A DNA stretch of 64,000 nt. Origin: CAKKQX01 sp963734595. GTDB lineage: Bacteria > Pseudomonadota > Gammaproteobacteria > Burkholderiales > SG8-41. Below the pieces are notes generated by a model. The model worked only from the letters and a program-made list of their open reading frames with translations. It had not been told where the DNA came from and ran no database searches. Positions 56,643 to 64,000 of the stretch are shown piece after piece. The DNA lies in the NCBI GenBank assembly GCA_963734595.1, contig CAVTHV010000017.1, forward strand, positions 69,132-133,131, in the 5' to 3' direction. Numbering within the stretch: the first letter of the stretch is position 1; every line of letters starts with the position of its first letter. A program made the translations under genes and the position numbers.

Positions 56643-57556
56643 ATGAAACCACTGGGCTATAGTCTATTGCTTTCGCTGTTTTTTTTGGCCGCGCCGCCCG
56701 TCCTGGCGCAGCAGGGCGAGGGCGACGTCATTTACGTGCCGACGCCGCGGGCCGTCGTCGATGAAATGCTGAAAATGGCCAGGGTCGGCCCCGCCGATTT
56801 CGTCATCGACCTCGGCTCGGGCGACGGGCGCATCGTGATCACGGCGGCCGAAAAGTACGGCGCGCGCGGGTTCGGCGTCGACCTGGACGGGTACCTGATA
56901 AAAAAAGCGCGGGAGAACGCGCGAATCGCCGGCGTCGCCGATAAGGTGCAGTTTTTCGAGCAGAACCTGTTCGAAACCGATCTCTCTCGCGCGACCGTGA
57001 TCACCAGCTATCTGCTTCCCGAATTGAACGAGAAATTGCGGCCGAAACTGCTGGAACTCAAGCCGGGCACGCGCATCGTCACCCACGACTACGACATGGG
57101 CGAATGGTTTCCCGACGAGCAGAAGACGATCCTGGTGCCGGAAAAGGAAGTGGGGATCCCGGCAAGAGCTACATCTTTTTTTACGTCGTCCCGGCCCTGA
57201 TCGCGGGCAAGTGGGATTCCGTGATTTACAGCGGCGGCAAGGGCGTGGTGTACGAATTCGATTTCGACCAGAGCTTCCAGCAGATCAGCGGGGACGTGCG
57301 CGTCGATGGCAAAGCAGCCCGTCTGCCGCTGTTCAAGGTGCATGGCGACCGGCTGAGTTTCGAAGCGGATCTGCCGCTGCCTTCGGGGCTGGTCCGGCAC
57401 CGGTTCCAGGGGCGCATCGGCAAGGACACGATCGAGGGGACGGTGACGATCGGCACGCAGAAGCCGCTGCCCTGGAAAGCCAAGATCAAGGCGCGCGGCG
57501 AAATGCGCATCAGCGCGCTTGATGCGACGAGAGGCGTGCTAGAGTCCCTAACATGA
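56643..57556 (+). CDS. Exported methyltransferase-like protein, paralogue D, one frameshift; end altered by an insertion element
   Basis: About 304 aa. Signal peptide ends PPVLAQQGE. Core: IYVPTPRAVVDEMLKMARV, VIDLGSGDGRIVITAAEKYG, FGVDLDGYLI, TSYLLPELNEKLRPKLLEL, HDYDMGEWFPDE. A G is missing near 57163 (GTGGGGATCCC); then DPGKSYIFFYVVPALIAGKW. The last five codons (LESLT) and the stop come from the terminal repeat of the adjacent MITE-like element, so the native C-terminus was replaced. Confidence 0.83.
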
Positions 57557-58079
57557 TGAAACGCGTGATGCGCTGTCACGATTTTGGCTCAGGGCGCGAA
57601 GCGACCCGCAGCCAATATCGCGAATATTGGCAAGGGGAGCGACAATGCCATGGGCCAAAAGTCGTGCCAGCCCGAAGGGTTGCAGCCAAAACCGGCGGCG
57701 CGCCGAAGCGGGTAGCAGGGGCCCCGCTTGCGGGGATGCGACCGCGTAGGCGTGCATTGGTCCTGCGCATTAAGGCGCGCCCATGTCCTGCTCCGGGGTC
57801 GCATCCAAGCATAGAACGCTTGGAACCTGCTCCGCCCTGCGCAGGACACTTTGTCGGTCAGCTTGAGCATGCGCCCCGGACTCGGTATCGCGCAGCGTGG
57901 TGCGGGCAGGGGCGCGAAGCGGCGTGTGGATGCGATAATGGCACGGGGCTTATGCAGCTGCTCCCGCAAACGGGCCTGCGGCTAACGAGTCGCAGCCGCC
58001 GCGATATGCTCTGCGCCACCCTTCGCGTCAGCGCCAATTTTGGCAGCAACGCACACGTGTTTCATTATGTTAGGGACTC
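57542..58079. mobile_element. 538-bp MITE-like element with TA target-site duplication
   Basis: The ends are inverted repeats: GAGTCCCTAACAT at 57542 and its complement ATGTTAGGGACTC ending at 58079, extending about 21 bp with one mismatch and then more weakly for about 60 bp. TA flanks both ends (57540-57541 and 58080-58081), the target duplication of the IS630/Tc1-mariner group. No transposase is encoded, so it is non-autonomous. Its left end supplies the stop of the upstream gene; its right end is 3 bp from the permease start. Confidence 0.82.
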
Positions 58080-58082
58080 TAA

Positions 58083-59459
58083 GTGAGCGGCGAACCCGGC
58101 GGCATGGCGGCGCCACGGCAGACGCTAACGCTGTTCGACGCGGTGGCGATGATCGTCGGCGTCGTCATCGGCGCCGGCATTTTCAAGGCGCCTTCCATCG
58201 TGGCCGGCAGCGTTTCGACCGCGCAGGTTTTCATCGCGCTGTGGGTCGCGGGCGGCGTGATTTCTCTGGTCGGCGCGCTGTGTTACGCCGAGCTCGGCAG
58301 CGCTTTTCCGAATGCCGGCGGCGAATACTTTTTTCTCAGCCGGGCGTTCGGCGGGCGGGTCGGTTTTCTCTTCGCGTGGGCGCGCATGAGCGTGGTGCAG
58401 ACCGGCGCGATTGCCGCGATTGCCTTCGTGTTCGGCGACTACGCGACGCAGTTGCTGCCGCTCGGCGCAAAGGGCCCGGTGATTTATGCCGCGCTCGCCG
58501 TGATCGGGATCACGGCGCTCAACATCGCCGGCACCCGCGAGAGCAAGCGGCTGCAGAGCGGGCTCACCCTTGCGCTCGGCGGCGCCATGCTCGCAGTCAT
58601 CGTCGCGGGGCTCGCCAGCAGCGGCGCGGCGCCTGCGTCACCACCGGCAACTGCTTCGTCCGCGCCGCTGTTCTCGCAGCTCGCGCTGATTTTCATCCTG
58701 CTGACCTACGGCGGCTGGAACGAGGCGGCCTACCTGACCGCCGAGATCCGCGACGGCCGGCGCAACATCGTGCGCGCGCTGCTGCTGGGCATCCTGATCG
58801 TGACGGTGATTTACGTGTTGCTCAACCTCGCGTATCTCAATGTGCTGGGGCTTGCCGGCATGAAGGCGTCGAAAGCGGTGGCGGCCGATCTGATGAAAGC
58901 GACGCTCGGCGACTCGGGCGCGGCCGTGCTGAGCCTGATCGTGATCGCCGCGGCGCTGTCGACGCTCAACGCCACCGTGTTCACCGGCGCGCGGACGAAT
59001 TATGCGATGGGCCGCGATTTCCGCATGTTCGGCGCGCTCGGCGTCTGGCGCGAGCAGTCGAACACGCCGGTCAACGCGTTGATCGTGCAGGGCGCGGTCG
59101 CGCTCGCGCTGGTCGTGCTCGCGTCCTTCACGCCGGACGGTTTCGAAACCATGGTGGCCTATACGGCGCCGGCGTTCTGGCTGTTTTTCATGCTGACCGG
59201 CGTGGCGCTGTTCGTGCTGCGCCGCCAGCAGCCCCTCGGCGAGCGGCCGTTCCGCGTGCCGCTCTATCCGCTGACGCCGCTGCTGTTCTGCGCGATGTGC
59301 GGCTACATGCTGTATTCGAGCGTGGGCTACGCGATGTCGAAAGACCCGGGCAGCCTCGGCGCGCAGCTCGGCATCGGCGTGCTACTCGTGGGCATCCCGC
59401 TGGCCCTGTTCGCCAGGAAAAATCGGGCGGTTGAGACTGAAGCCGAACAAAATGATTGA
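58083..59459 (+). CDS. Amino acid permease (APC superfamily)
   Basis: A 458-aa inner-membrane transporter with about twelve helices. N-terminal signature VVIGAGIFKAPSIVAG (GxG(I/V)F-type substrate site) and FPNAGGEYFFLSRAFG. The GTG at 58083 or the ATG at 58104 could be the start; the GTG abuts the insertion element, so the native upstream region has been displaced. It would import an amino acid or related amine; the substrate is not determinable. Confidence 0.9.
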   Translation: MSGEPGGMAAPRQTLTLFDAVAMIVGVVIGAGIFKAPSIVAGSVSTAQVFIALWVAGGVISLVGALCYAELGSAFPNAGGEYFFLSRAFGGRVGFLFAWARMSVVQTGAIAAIAFVFGDYATQLLPLGAKGPVIYAALAVIGITALNIAGTRESKRLQSGLTLALGGAMLAVIVAGLASSGAAPASPPATASSAPLFSQLALIFILLTYGGWNEAAYLTAEIRDGRRNIVRALLLGILIVTVIYVLLNLAYLNVLGLAGMKASKAVAADLMKATLGDSGAAVLSLIVIAAALSTLNATVFTGARTNYAMGRDFRMFGALGVWREQSNTPVNALIVQGAVALALVVLASFTPDGFETMVAYTAPAFWLFFMLTGVALFVLRRQQPLGERPFRVPLYPLTPLLFCAMCGYMLYSSVGYAMSKDPGSLGAQLGIGVLLVGIPLALFARKNRAVETEAEQND

Positions 59460-59838
59460 TCATGGAGGCATGGCCATCGTAAACCTCCTCCAATTTATTG
59501 TTGTGGCGGTCCCGTCCCGAGTGGCACTCTGGGCCTGTAAACGCTCAGCCCCTAGCTTGTATTCGGCGGCAGCGCTGTTTGATTATAGGGCATTGTCATA
59601 ATTGGCGCTGTTGATGTTATTCCCCGCCTGTTTTTCGCGCGCTCCAGGCGGGGGGGGGCGCCAATGTCCGCAGCCGCAAGCGGGCATTCGTCGTGCGCAT
59701 GAGCGCCACGAAATTGCCACAGCAGAGCGATAAGTTGTGGATTCTGGAGTGGTATTGCTGGATTTACAGGACAATCCTGTAAATCCTGTTCGGCCCTGTT
59801 AATCCTGTCGACGGTTTCCGATCTTCAGGTGACCGGCG
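59460..59838. other. 380-bp intergenic region with a short AATCCTGT repeat
   Basis: Contains a run of nine G with complementary C at 59.63-59.66 kb, and near 59768-59815 three spaced AATCCTGT octamers (CAATCCTGTAAATCCTGTTC and TTAATCCTGTCGAC). The octamers again have 8-9 nt spacing. No gene is seen; the region separates convergent genes. Confidence 0.5.
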
Positions 59839-60544
59839 TCAGAGGTCCGGGCCGCGCCGGCCCGCGGGCGGCAGCTTGGGCGGTTTCGCCGGCTTCTTGG
59901 GTCCCCACACGCGGCTGTAATAGCTGTCAGCAAGATTCAGCGCGACCACCGGGTTGTGGCCGAGCACGCGGTCCTTGGCGATCAGCACCGTCGTCAGCGC
60001 CTTCGCGTGTTTGAAAAACAGGCTGTCGTGGCCGAGGCACAATCCCATCACGATGTTGAACTCGCAGCCGTGCGCGTTGAGCATCTCCGCCTGGCAGATC
60101 GGGTTGCACATCGCCTCGAACTGGCCCGGCCGGATTTTCTCGCTGTCGGCCAAGCCCAGCTCTTCCTTGGGAATGCTGCCGTTCTTGCACGCGACCGACA
60201 CGACCTCGAAGCCGTGGCTCTCGAGTATGGCGGTGAGCACGTAGGAGTGATCGACGAAGCTGATGCAGTTCGCGATGCCGATTTTCCTGTAGCCCATGCG
60301 CTTCGCGAACTGGACGACTTCCTCGACGCGCGTCCACTTGCAGTAGCCTTCGGATTCGACCAGCGCCGATTCGCGCGAGATCTTGCGAATCTCGGGATCC
60401 TGGTAAAGCGCGCGCGTCGCCTCCTGGGTGTCCGGGATCGACCTTGGTGGGGCAGAAGCCGGGGCCGCGTTCTTCGGCTTCACCCTGGCGGCAGGCGCGG
60501 ACGGTCGGCGGACAATACGCGCACGCGGGATCTTCGTATTTCAT
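59839..60544 (-). CDS. DUF1847 putative metal-binding protein, one frameshift
   Basis: About 234 aa from the ATG at 60544 (AGGAG upstream; GTG at 60550 is an alternative). N-terminal Cys pairs CAYCPP, RACRQGE and FCPTK suggest a small metal or Fe-S site. The rest carries WTRVEEVVQFAKRMGYRKIG, CISFVDHSYV, FEAMCNPICQAEMLN, GLCLGHDSLFFKHA and KDRVLGHNPV, the DUF1847 pattern. A one-base insertion near 60440 (GATCCCGGAC) shifts the start region. Probably cytoplasmic; function unknown. Confidence 0.84.
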
Positions 60545-60667
60545 GGCCACTCCTCTCTGTTGGGCTCTGAACCAAGTCTAGACGTTGCGTGGCGGAAGGT
60601 TCTGATCCAGATCAGAAAATGCGGTGCCGCATCTCCCCCATCCCGATCTGTGCCACGCGTGACCGCC

Positions 60668-60710
60668 AAAACAACGGCCTGCGAGGGTTACTCGCAAGCC
60701 GTTGTTTTTA
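60668..60710. terminator. Bidirectional hairpin terminator
   Basis: AAACAACGGC-C-TGCGAG pairs with CTCGCA-A-GCCGTTGTTT around GGTTA, a 16-bp stem with one mismatch, flanked by T5 on the plus side and AAAA on the left. It lies downstream of the Spy/CpxP-like gene (minus strand) and would end its transcript. Confidence 0.85.
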
Positions 60711-60795
60711 TTGCAATAACGGGATGGTTTGGATTTACTTCCGCCTTATCCCGTCTCGACCATCGCGCAATTTATGCGGTAATGGCTGACTGCCC

Positions 60796-61401
60796 TTAGC
60801 GCCCGCGCCCGTAACCGCGCGGTCCGCCCTGGGCCATCCGCCAGCCACCAAAATGCTGGTCGGCAATGGCTTTCTGCTCGGGGGTCAACGCGGCATAGAG
60901 CTCATTCAACGCGGCGCTCCGGGCTTCCATGTTCGCTGCACGCTGTTTTGCGAACGCGGCGCGCTGGCTGAGACGCTCCGGCGCGGTTTGCGCCGCGGCA
61001 GGAGCCTGGGCACGCAACGCCTGCATGCTTTCAGCCTGTTCTTTCGCCTGCTTGGCAAAAGCCTGCCACGCCGATTCCTGGTCTGCAGTGATTTTGAGTT
61101 CGCCTTTCAGGAACGCCAGCCGTGCGGCCGAATTTTCCACCGGGTTGCCCCGTGCGCCTGCCATGCCGGGGCCGTATCCGCCGCGCGGTCCGCCGCCCAT
61201 CATGCCCTGGCCCATCCCGCCGCGCGGTCCACCGCCCATCATTCCCGGGCCGTATCCGCCACCCATCGGGCCGGCACCTTGCGCACCATACGCGCATCCC
61301 GAACCGGGGCCGCCGCCAGGGAAGGCATAAGCGGTTGCACCAACCGTGGCGAGCGCCGCCGCGGTCACCAGACCAGCGATAATTTTTCGAGTGTTTCTCA
61401 T
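60796..61401 (-). CDS. Spy/CpxP-like periplasmic protein with Gly-Met-rich N-terminal region
   Basis: A 201-aa periplasmic protein; signal peptide ends ATAYAFPG. Mature residues 5-60 are Gly/Pro/Met-rich (repeats of GYGPGMMGGGPRG). The helical C-terminal part has the LTxxQ signature in LYAALTPEQKAIADQHF, the hallmark of Spy/CpxP envelope-stress chaperones. It is divergent from a response regulator/sensor kinase operon, as cpxP is from cpxRA, and the kinase sensor region has similar GMMGGG repeats. Metal-stress control is plausible. Confidence 0.85.
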   Translation of the reverse strand: MRNTRKIIAGLVTAAALATVGATAYAFPGGGPGSGCAYGAQGAGPMGGGYGPGMMGGGPRGGMGQGMMGGGPRGGYGPGMAGARGNPVENSAARLAFLKGELKITADQESAWQAFAKQAKEQAESMQALRAQAPAAAQTAPERLSQRAAFAKQRAANMEARSAALNELYAALTPEQKAIADQHFGGWRMAQGGPRGYGRGR

Positions 61402-61562
61402 GATCGATCTCCGTAAGGTTGGTTGAAAACTGTCGTGGGGCCGTCGCTTCCTGTCCACTGCTTGCGATTGCTCCGTCGGCGAGTTCATTTAACTCCCCGC
61501 GTGTAACGGCACAATGTCAAAAACCGCCATTTTTGTATCGCAGCCTGTCACCGGGGCGCGCT

Positions 61563-61581
61563 GTTACACTGCGTTACAATA
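61563..61581 (+). promoter_or_regulatory. Direct repeat GTTACA-N4-GTTACA upstream of the two-component operon
   Basis: Two GTTACA half-sites start 10 bp apart (61563 and 61573), the spacing expected for an OmpR/PhoB-type dimer, and the second overlaps TACAAT, a good -10 box. A third, inverted copy (TGTAAC) is at 61502. They lie between the divergent spy-like gene and the regulator, so the response regulator may autoregulate and control both. Confidence 0.5.
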
Positions 61582-61621
61582 ATTTGGCGCCGCAAACCTC
61601 TGATCGCGGTATACAGACACC

Positions 61622-62344
61622 ATGACGACCCAAGACCACGTGCTCGTCGTCGACGACGACTCCGAAATCCGCAGCCTGCTGCGCGAATACCTGCAGAAAA
61701 GCGGCTATCGCGTGACGGCAGTGGCCGACGGCAAGGGCATGTGGGCCGCGCTCGAGGAAGCCCAGCCGGACATCGTCGTCCTCGACCTGATGCTGCCGGG
61801 CGACGACGGCCTCGTGCTGTGCCGCAATCTGCGGGCGCGCTCCGGGATGCCGATCATCATGCTGACTGCGCGCGGCGAGGAAACCGATCGCATCGTCGGC
61901 CTGGAGATGGGCGCCGATGATTATCTGGCGAAACCGTTCAATCCGCGCGAGCTGCTGGCCCGCATCAAGAGCATTCTGCGGCGCGCGCGGGCGCTGCCGG
62001 AAAACCTCCAGCCCGACGATGCGCGCGTGATGCGTTTTGCCGGCTGGAGCCTCGATATCGCGGCCCGCAATCTGCGCTCGCCCGGCGGCGTGGTGGTGCC
62101 GCTGAGCGGCACCGAATACAAGCTGCTCAGGGTGTTCCTCGCGCACCCGAACCGGGTGTTGAACCGCGACCAGCTGATCGATCTGATGCTCTCGCGCGAC
62201 GCGACCCCTTTCGACCGCAGCATCGATGTGCAGGTGAGCCGCTTGCGCCATCGCCTCGGCGAGGCCGCGAACGAACCCGCGATCATCAAGACCGTGCGCA
62301 GCGAAGGCTACGTGCTGGCGGTGGCGGTCGAGGTGGAAAAATAA
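61622..62344 (+). CDS. OmpR-family response regulator
   Basis: A 240-aa DNA-binding regulator. Receiver domain 1-125 with acidic residues in LVVDDDSE, phospho-Asp in IVVLDLMLPGDDG, Thr/Lys in MLTARGEE and YLAKPFNP. The winged-helix domain (about 140-235) has LSGTEYKLLRVFLAHPNRV and IDVQVSRLRHRLGE. The stop overlaps the next start by one base, so it is coupled to the sensor kinase. It likely responds to envelope or metal stress, given the neighbouring Spy-like gene. Confidence 0.94.
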   Translation: MTTQDHVLVVDDDSEIRSLLREYLQKSGYRVTAVADGKGMWAALEEAQPDIVVLDLMLPGDDGLVLCRNLRARSGMPIIMLTARGEETDRIVGLEMGADDYLAKPFNPRELLARIKSILRRARALPENLQPDDARVMRFAGWSLDIAARNLRSPGGVVVPLSGTEYKLLRVFLAHPNRVLNRDQLIDLMLSRDATPFDRSIDVQVSRLRHRLGEAANEPAIIKTVRSEGYVLAVAVEVEK

Positions 62345-63855
62345 TGCGCGTGTTCCCGCGCTCGCTGTTCAGCCGCATGGTGCTGATCCTGCTCAGCGGG
62401 CTTGTCGTCGCGCAGCTGCTGAGTTTCGCGATCCAGTGGCAGGAGCGCGGCCAACTCGTGCTGCGCGCGAGCGGCATCCGCTCGGCCCAGCGCATCGCCG
62501 ACATCGTGCGGTTGCTCGATTCGATGGCGCCGGCGGAGCGGAACAGGATCGTGGGTGTCATCGATTCCCCGGCGCTGCATATTTCGCTCGCCGCGCCGCC
62601 GCTGGCCCGTCCGCAGGCCGTCGATCCCGAGAAAGAGGACCGGGCGGCGCGGTTCGCCGGCGTTCTGCGCCGCCTGCTGGGCGACGAGTGGCCTCTCGTG
62701 GTCGTCGTCGCGGATGCGCCGGCATGGCGGCCGCAGGGTCGCGGCCCTGGGCAGAGCCCAGGTCAAGGCTATGGACCAGGACCAGGCGAACGACCAGGGT
62801 CTGGCCCGGGACCGGGCTACGGCCGTGGGCAGGGCATGATGGGTGGAGGCATGGGGCCCGGCATGATGGGCGGACCCGGCATCGGGGCGCCGGTCATTTC
62901 ATTCGTGGTGCAGGCGCGATTGAAAGATGGTTCGCTCGTCACCTTCGATTCGAGGCAGACGGTGGATGCGGCCAACCTGCCGTCCCGGCTGCTGCTCAGC
63001 CTCGGCGTGCTGCTGGTGGCCGTGATTGCGCTGACGCTCGTCGCCGTGCGCTGGGTGACGCGGCCGCTCAAGACGCTGGCCGAGGCCGCGGAGCAGCTCG
63101 GCGCGGACATCAACCGGCCGCCGATCGACGAAAAAGGGCCGCTCGAAGTGAGCCGCGCGGCGCGCGCATTCAACACCATGCAGCAGCGGCTTGCGAAATT
63201 CATCAGCGACCGCACGCGGATTCTCGCCGCCATGTCGCATGATCTGAAGACGCCGATCACCCGCTTGCGGCTGCGCTCGGAGCTGCTCGACGATCCGCAG
63301 CTCAGATTGAAGTTCACCAAGGACCTCGAGGAAATGGAATCGATGGTCCGCGCGACGCTCGATTTCATGCGGGGTCTTGAAAGCGAAGAGGCGGTGCGGC
63401 CCGTGGACATCATGGCGCTGCTCGAAAGCATGCAGGCGGACAGGCGCGAAACGGGCGCGACGGTCAGGATCGAGGGCTCGGCGCACCAGCCGTATCAGGG
63501 CAAACCGCAGGCGTTGAAGCGCTGCCTCGGCAATCTCGTGGACAATGCGATCCAGTACGGCAAGTCGGCGGTGGTCGCGGTCGACGACGACAAGAACCGG
63601 CTGGTGATCAAAATCAGGGACGATGGCCCCGGCATTCCCGAGCCCGAGCTCGAAGAAAGTCTTCGAGCCGTTTTACCGCTGGAAAGCTCGCGCAACCGGC
63701 AAACCGGCGGCACGGGCCTCGGCCTGACGATCGCCCGCAGCATCGTCGAAAGCCACGGCGGCAAGCTCGCCCTGCGCAACCACCCCGAGGGCGGCCTCGA
63801 AGTCAGCATCACGCTGCCGCGCAGTACGGCCGCCGCTCCCCGCCTCAAGTCCTAG
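62344..63855 (+). CDS. Sensor histidine kinase with Gly/Met-rich periplasmic segment, compensating frameshifts
   Basis: A 503-aa kinase. TM1 about 10-30; periplasmic sensor to about 215 with a low-complexity Gly/Pro/Gln region then GQGMMGGGMGPGMMGG (residues about 130-180); TM2 about 218-240; HAMP; H-box in AAMSHDLKTPITRLRLR; N-box LGNLVDNAIQYG; G boxes IRDDGPGIPE and GGTGLGLTIARS. Between the G boxes an insertion near 63655 and a loss near 63681 alter LEKVFEPFYRLESS to a garbled string but restore frame. Partner of the preceding regulator. Confidence 0.92.
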   Translation: MRVFPRSLFSRMVLILLSGLVVAQLLSFAIQWQERGQLVLRASGIRSAQRIADIVRLLDSMAPAERNRIVGVIDSPALHISLAAPPLARPQAVDPEKEDRAARFAGVLRRLLGDEWPLVVVVADAPAWRPQGRGPGQSPGQGYGPGPGERPGSGPGPGYGRGQGMMGGGMGPGMMGGPGIGAPVISFVVQARLKDGSLVTFDSRQTVDAANLPSRLLLSLGVLLVAVIALTLVAVRWVTRPLKTLAEAAEQLGADINRPPIDEKGPLEVSRAARAFNTMQQRLAKFISDRTRILAAMSHDLKTPITRLRLRSELLDDPQLRLKFTKDLEEMESMVRATLDFMRGLESEEAVRPVDIMALLESMQADRRETGATVRIEGSAHQPYQGKPQALKRCLGNLVDNAIQYGKSAVVAVDDDKNRLVIKIRDDGPGIPEPELEESLRAVLPLESSRNRQTGGTGLGLTIARSIVESHGGKLALRNHPEGGLEVSITLPRSTAAAPRLKS

Positions 63856-63946
63856 TCCGGCCGCCCGGAAGCACGACCGGCGGCGCGGCTTGAATTCCGC
63901 CGGCGCGGCCCCATATAACACGGCTGATGAACCCGGAGTCAAAAAA

Positions 63947-64000
63947 ATGAGCGAAATCAGCAGCAAGGAAACCCTGGGCTTCCAGGCCGAAGTCAAGCAA
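63947..64000 (+). CDS. htpG: Molecular chaperone HtpG, N-terminal start (partial)
   Basis: The first 18 codons (MSEISSKETLGFQAEVKQ) match the start of HtpG, the bacterial Hsp90, whose N-terminus reads KETLGFQxEVKQLL. The rest lies beyond the window. GGAG precedes the ATG. It is read on the same strand as the sensor kinase, 91 bp downstream. Confidence 0.85.
   Translation, partial: MSEISSKETLGFQAEVKQ

Noticed and set aside
57553..58086. 177-aa open frame spanning the MITE-like element
   Set aside because: It starts inside the inverted repeat, has no family-like sequence, and the element is better explained as non-coding.
1..64000. tRNA or rRNA genes
   Set aside because: I scanned for T-loop-like strings and rRNA-like stretches by eye and found none; a covariance-model scan would be needed to exclude them fully.

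Overview
The window is 64 kb of GC-rich, densely coding bacterial DNA. It looks like a betaproteobacterium of the Burkholderiales or a close relative. The support is seven intact TctC (Bug) solute receptors plus one fossil receptor, an E. coli-type gshA, a PulG/PilE-type pilin, and many short-chain organic-acid genes. This placement is inferred from gene content, not from a marker tree. No rRNA, tRNA or CRISPR array was seen.

Layout. 1-15.7 kb: a forward run of catabolic and transport genes (ABC permeases, aldo/keto reductase, AraC regulator, DapA-like aldolase, four TctC receptors, alpha/beta hydrolase, ornithine cyclodeaminase-like protein, two M24-fold proteins, FMN hydroxyacid oxidase). 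15.9-21.3 kb: a two-subunit Fe-S/molybdopterin oxidoreductase, an LVIVD propeller protein and an ATP-grasp enzyme. 21.3-29.0 kb: a pilin, a GGDEF/EAL protein, a LeuD/LeuC-like pair, and a tandem duplication that carries a fossil TctC start. 29.0-36.3 kb: dehydrogenases, a membrane protein, an aminotransferase, a lipoprotein and a Tat-exported aldo/keto reductase. 36.4-38.5 kb: an apparent two-gene selenoprotein operon. 38.6-48.4 kb: TctC, gshA, methyltransferase, GNAT, FAH-family hydrolase, a complete tctCBA operon and an amidohydrolase. 48.6-57.6 kb: an island of exported methyltransferase-like proteins with a beta-lactamase-fold hydrolase, a CBS protein and a membrane-fused spermidine-synthase-like protein. 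57.5-58.1 kb: a MITE-like element. 58.1-64 kb: amino-acid permease, DUF1847 protein, a Spy/CpxP-like protein divergent from a two-component system, and the start of htpG.

The strongest novelty is at 36.4-38.5 kb. Two adjacent reading frames each continue in frame through a UGA. One reads U-G-S-C, the known UGSC selenoprotein motif. The other reads G-U-G-S just after a thioredoxin-like domain. Each UGA is followed by a hairpin whose apical loop begins about 20 nt downstream and has a G among its first two bases, as expected for a bacterial SECIS. A second theme is the set of four paralogous signal-peptide-bearing methyltransferase proteins plus a methyltransferase lipoprotein.

Two general cautions. 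About forty single-base frameshifts interrupt otherwise intact genes, and most can be placed as plus or minus one base in a short homopolymer, so read error is likelier than decay; affected genes are annotated as one CDS. Intergenic gaps are also crowded with short-period repeats: an 8-nt-period family and a 9-nt-period family paired with AT-rich DNA.
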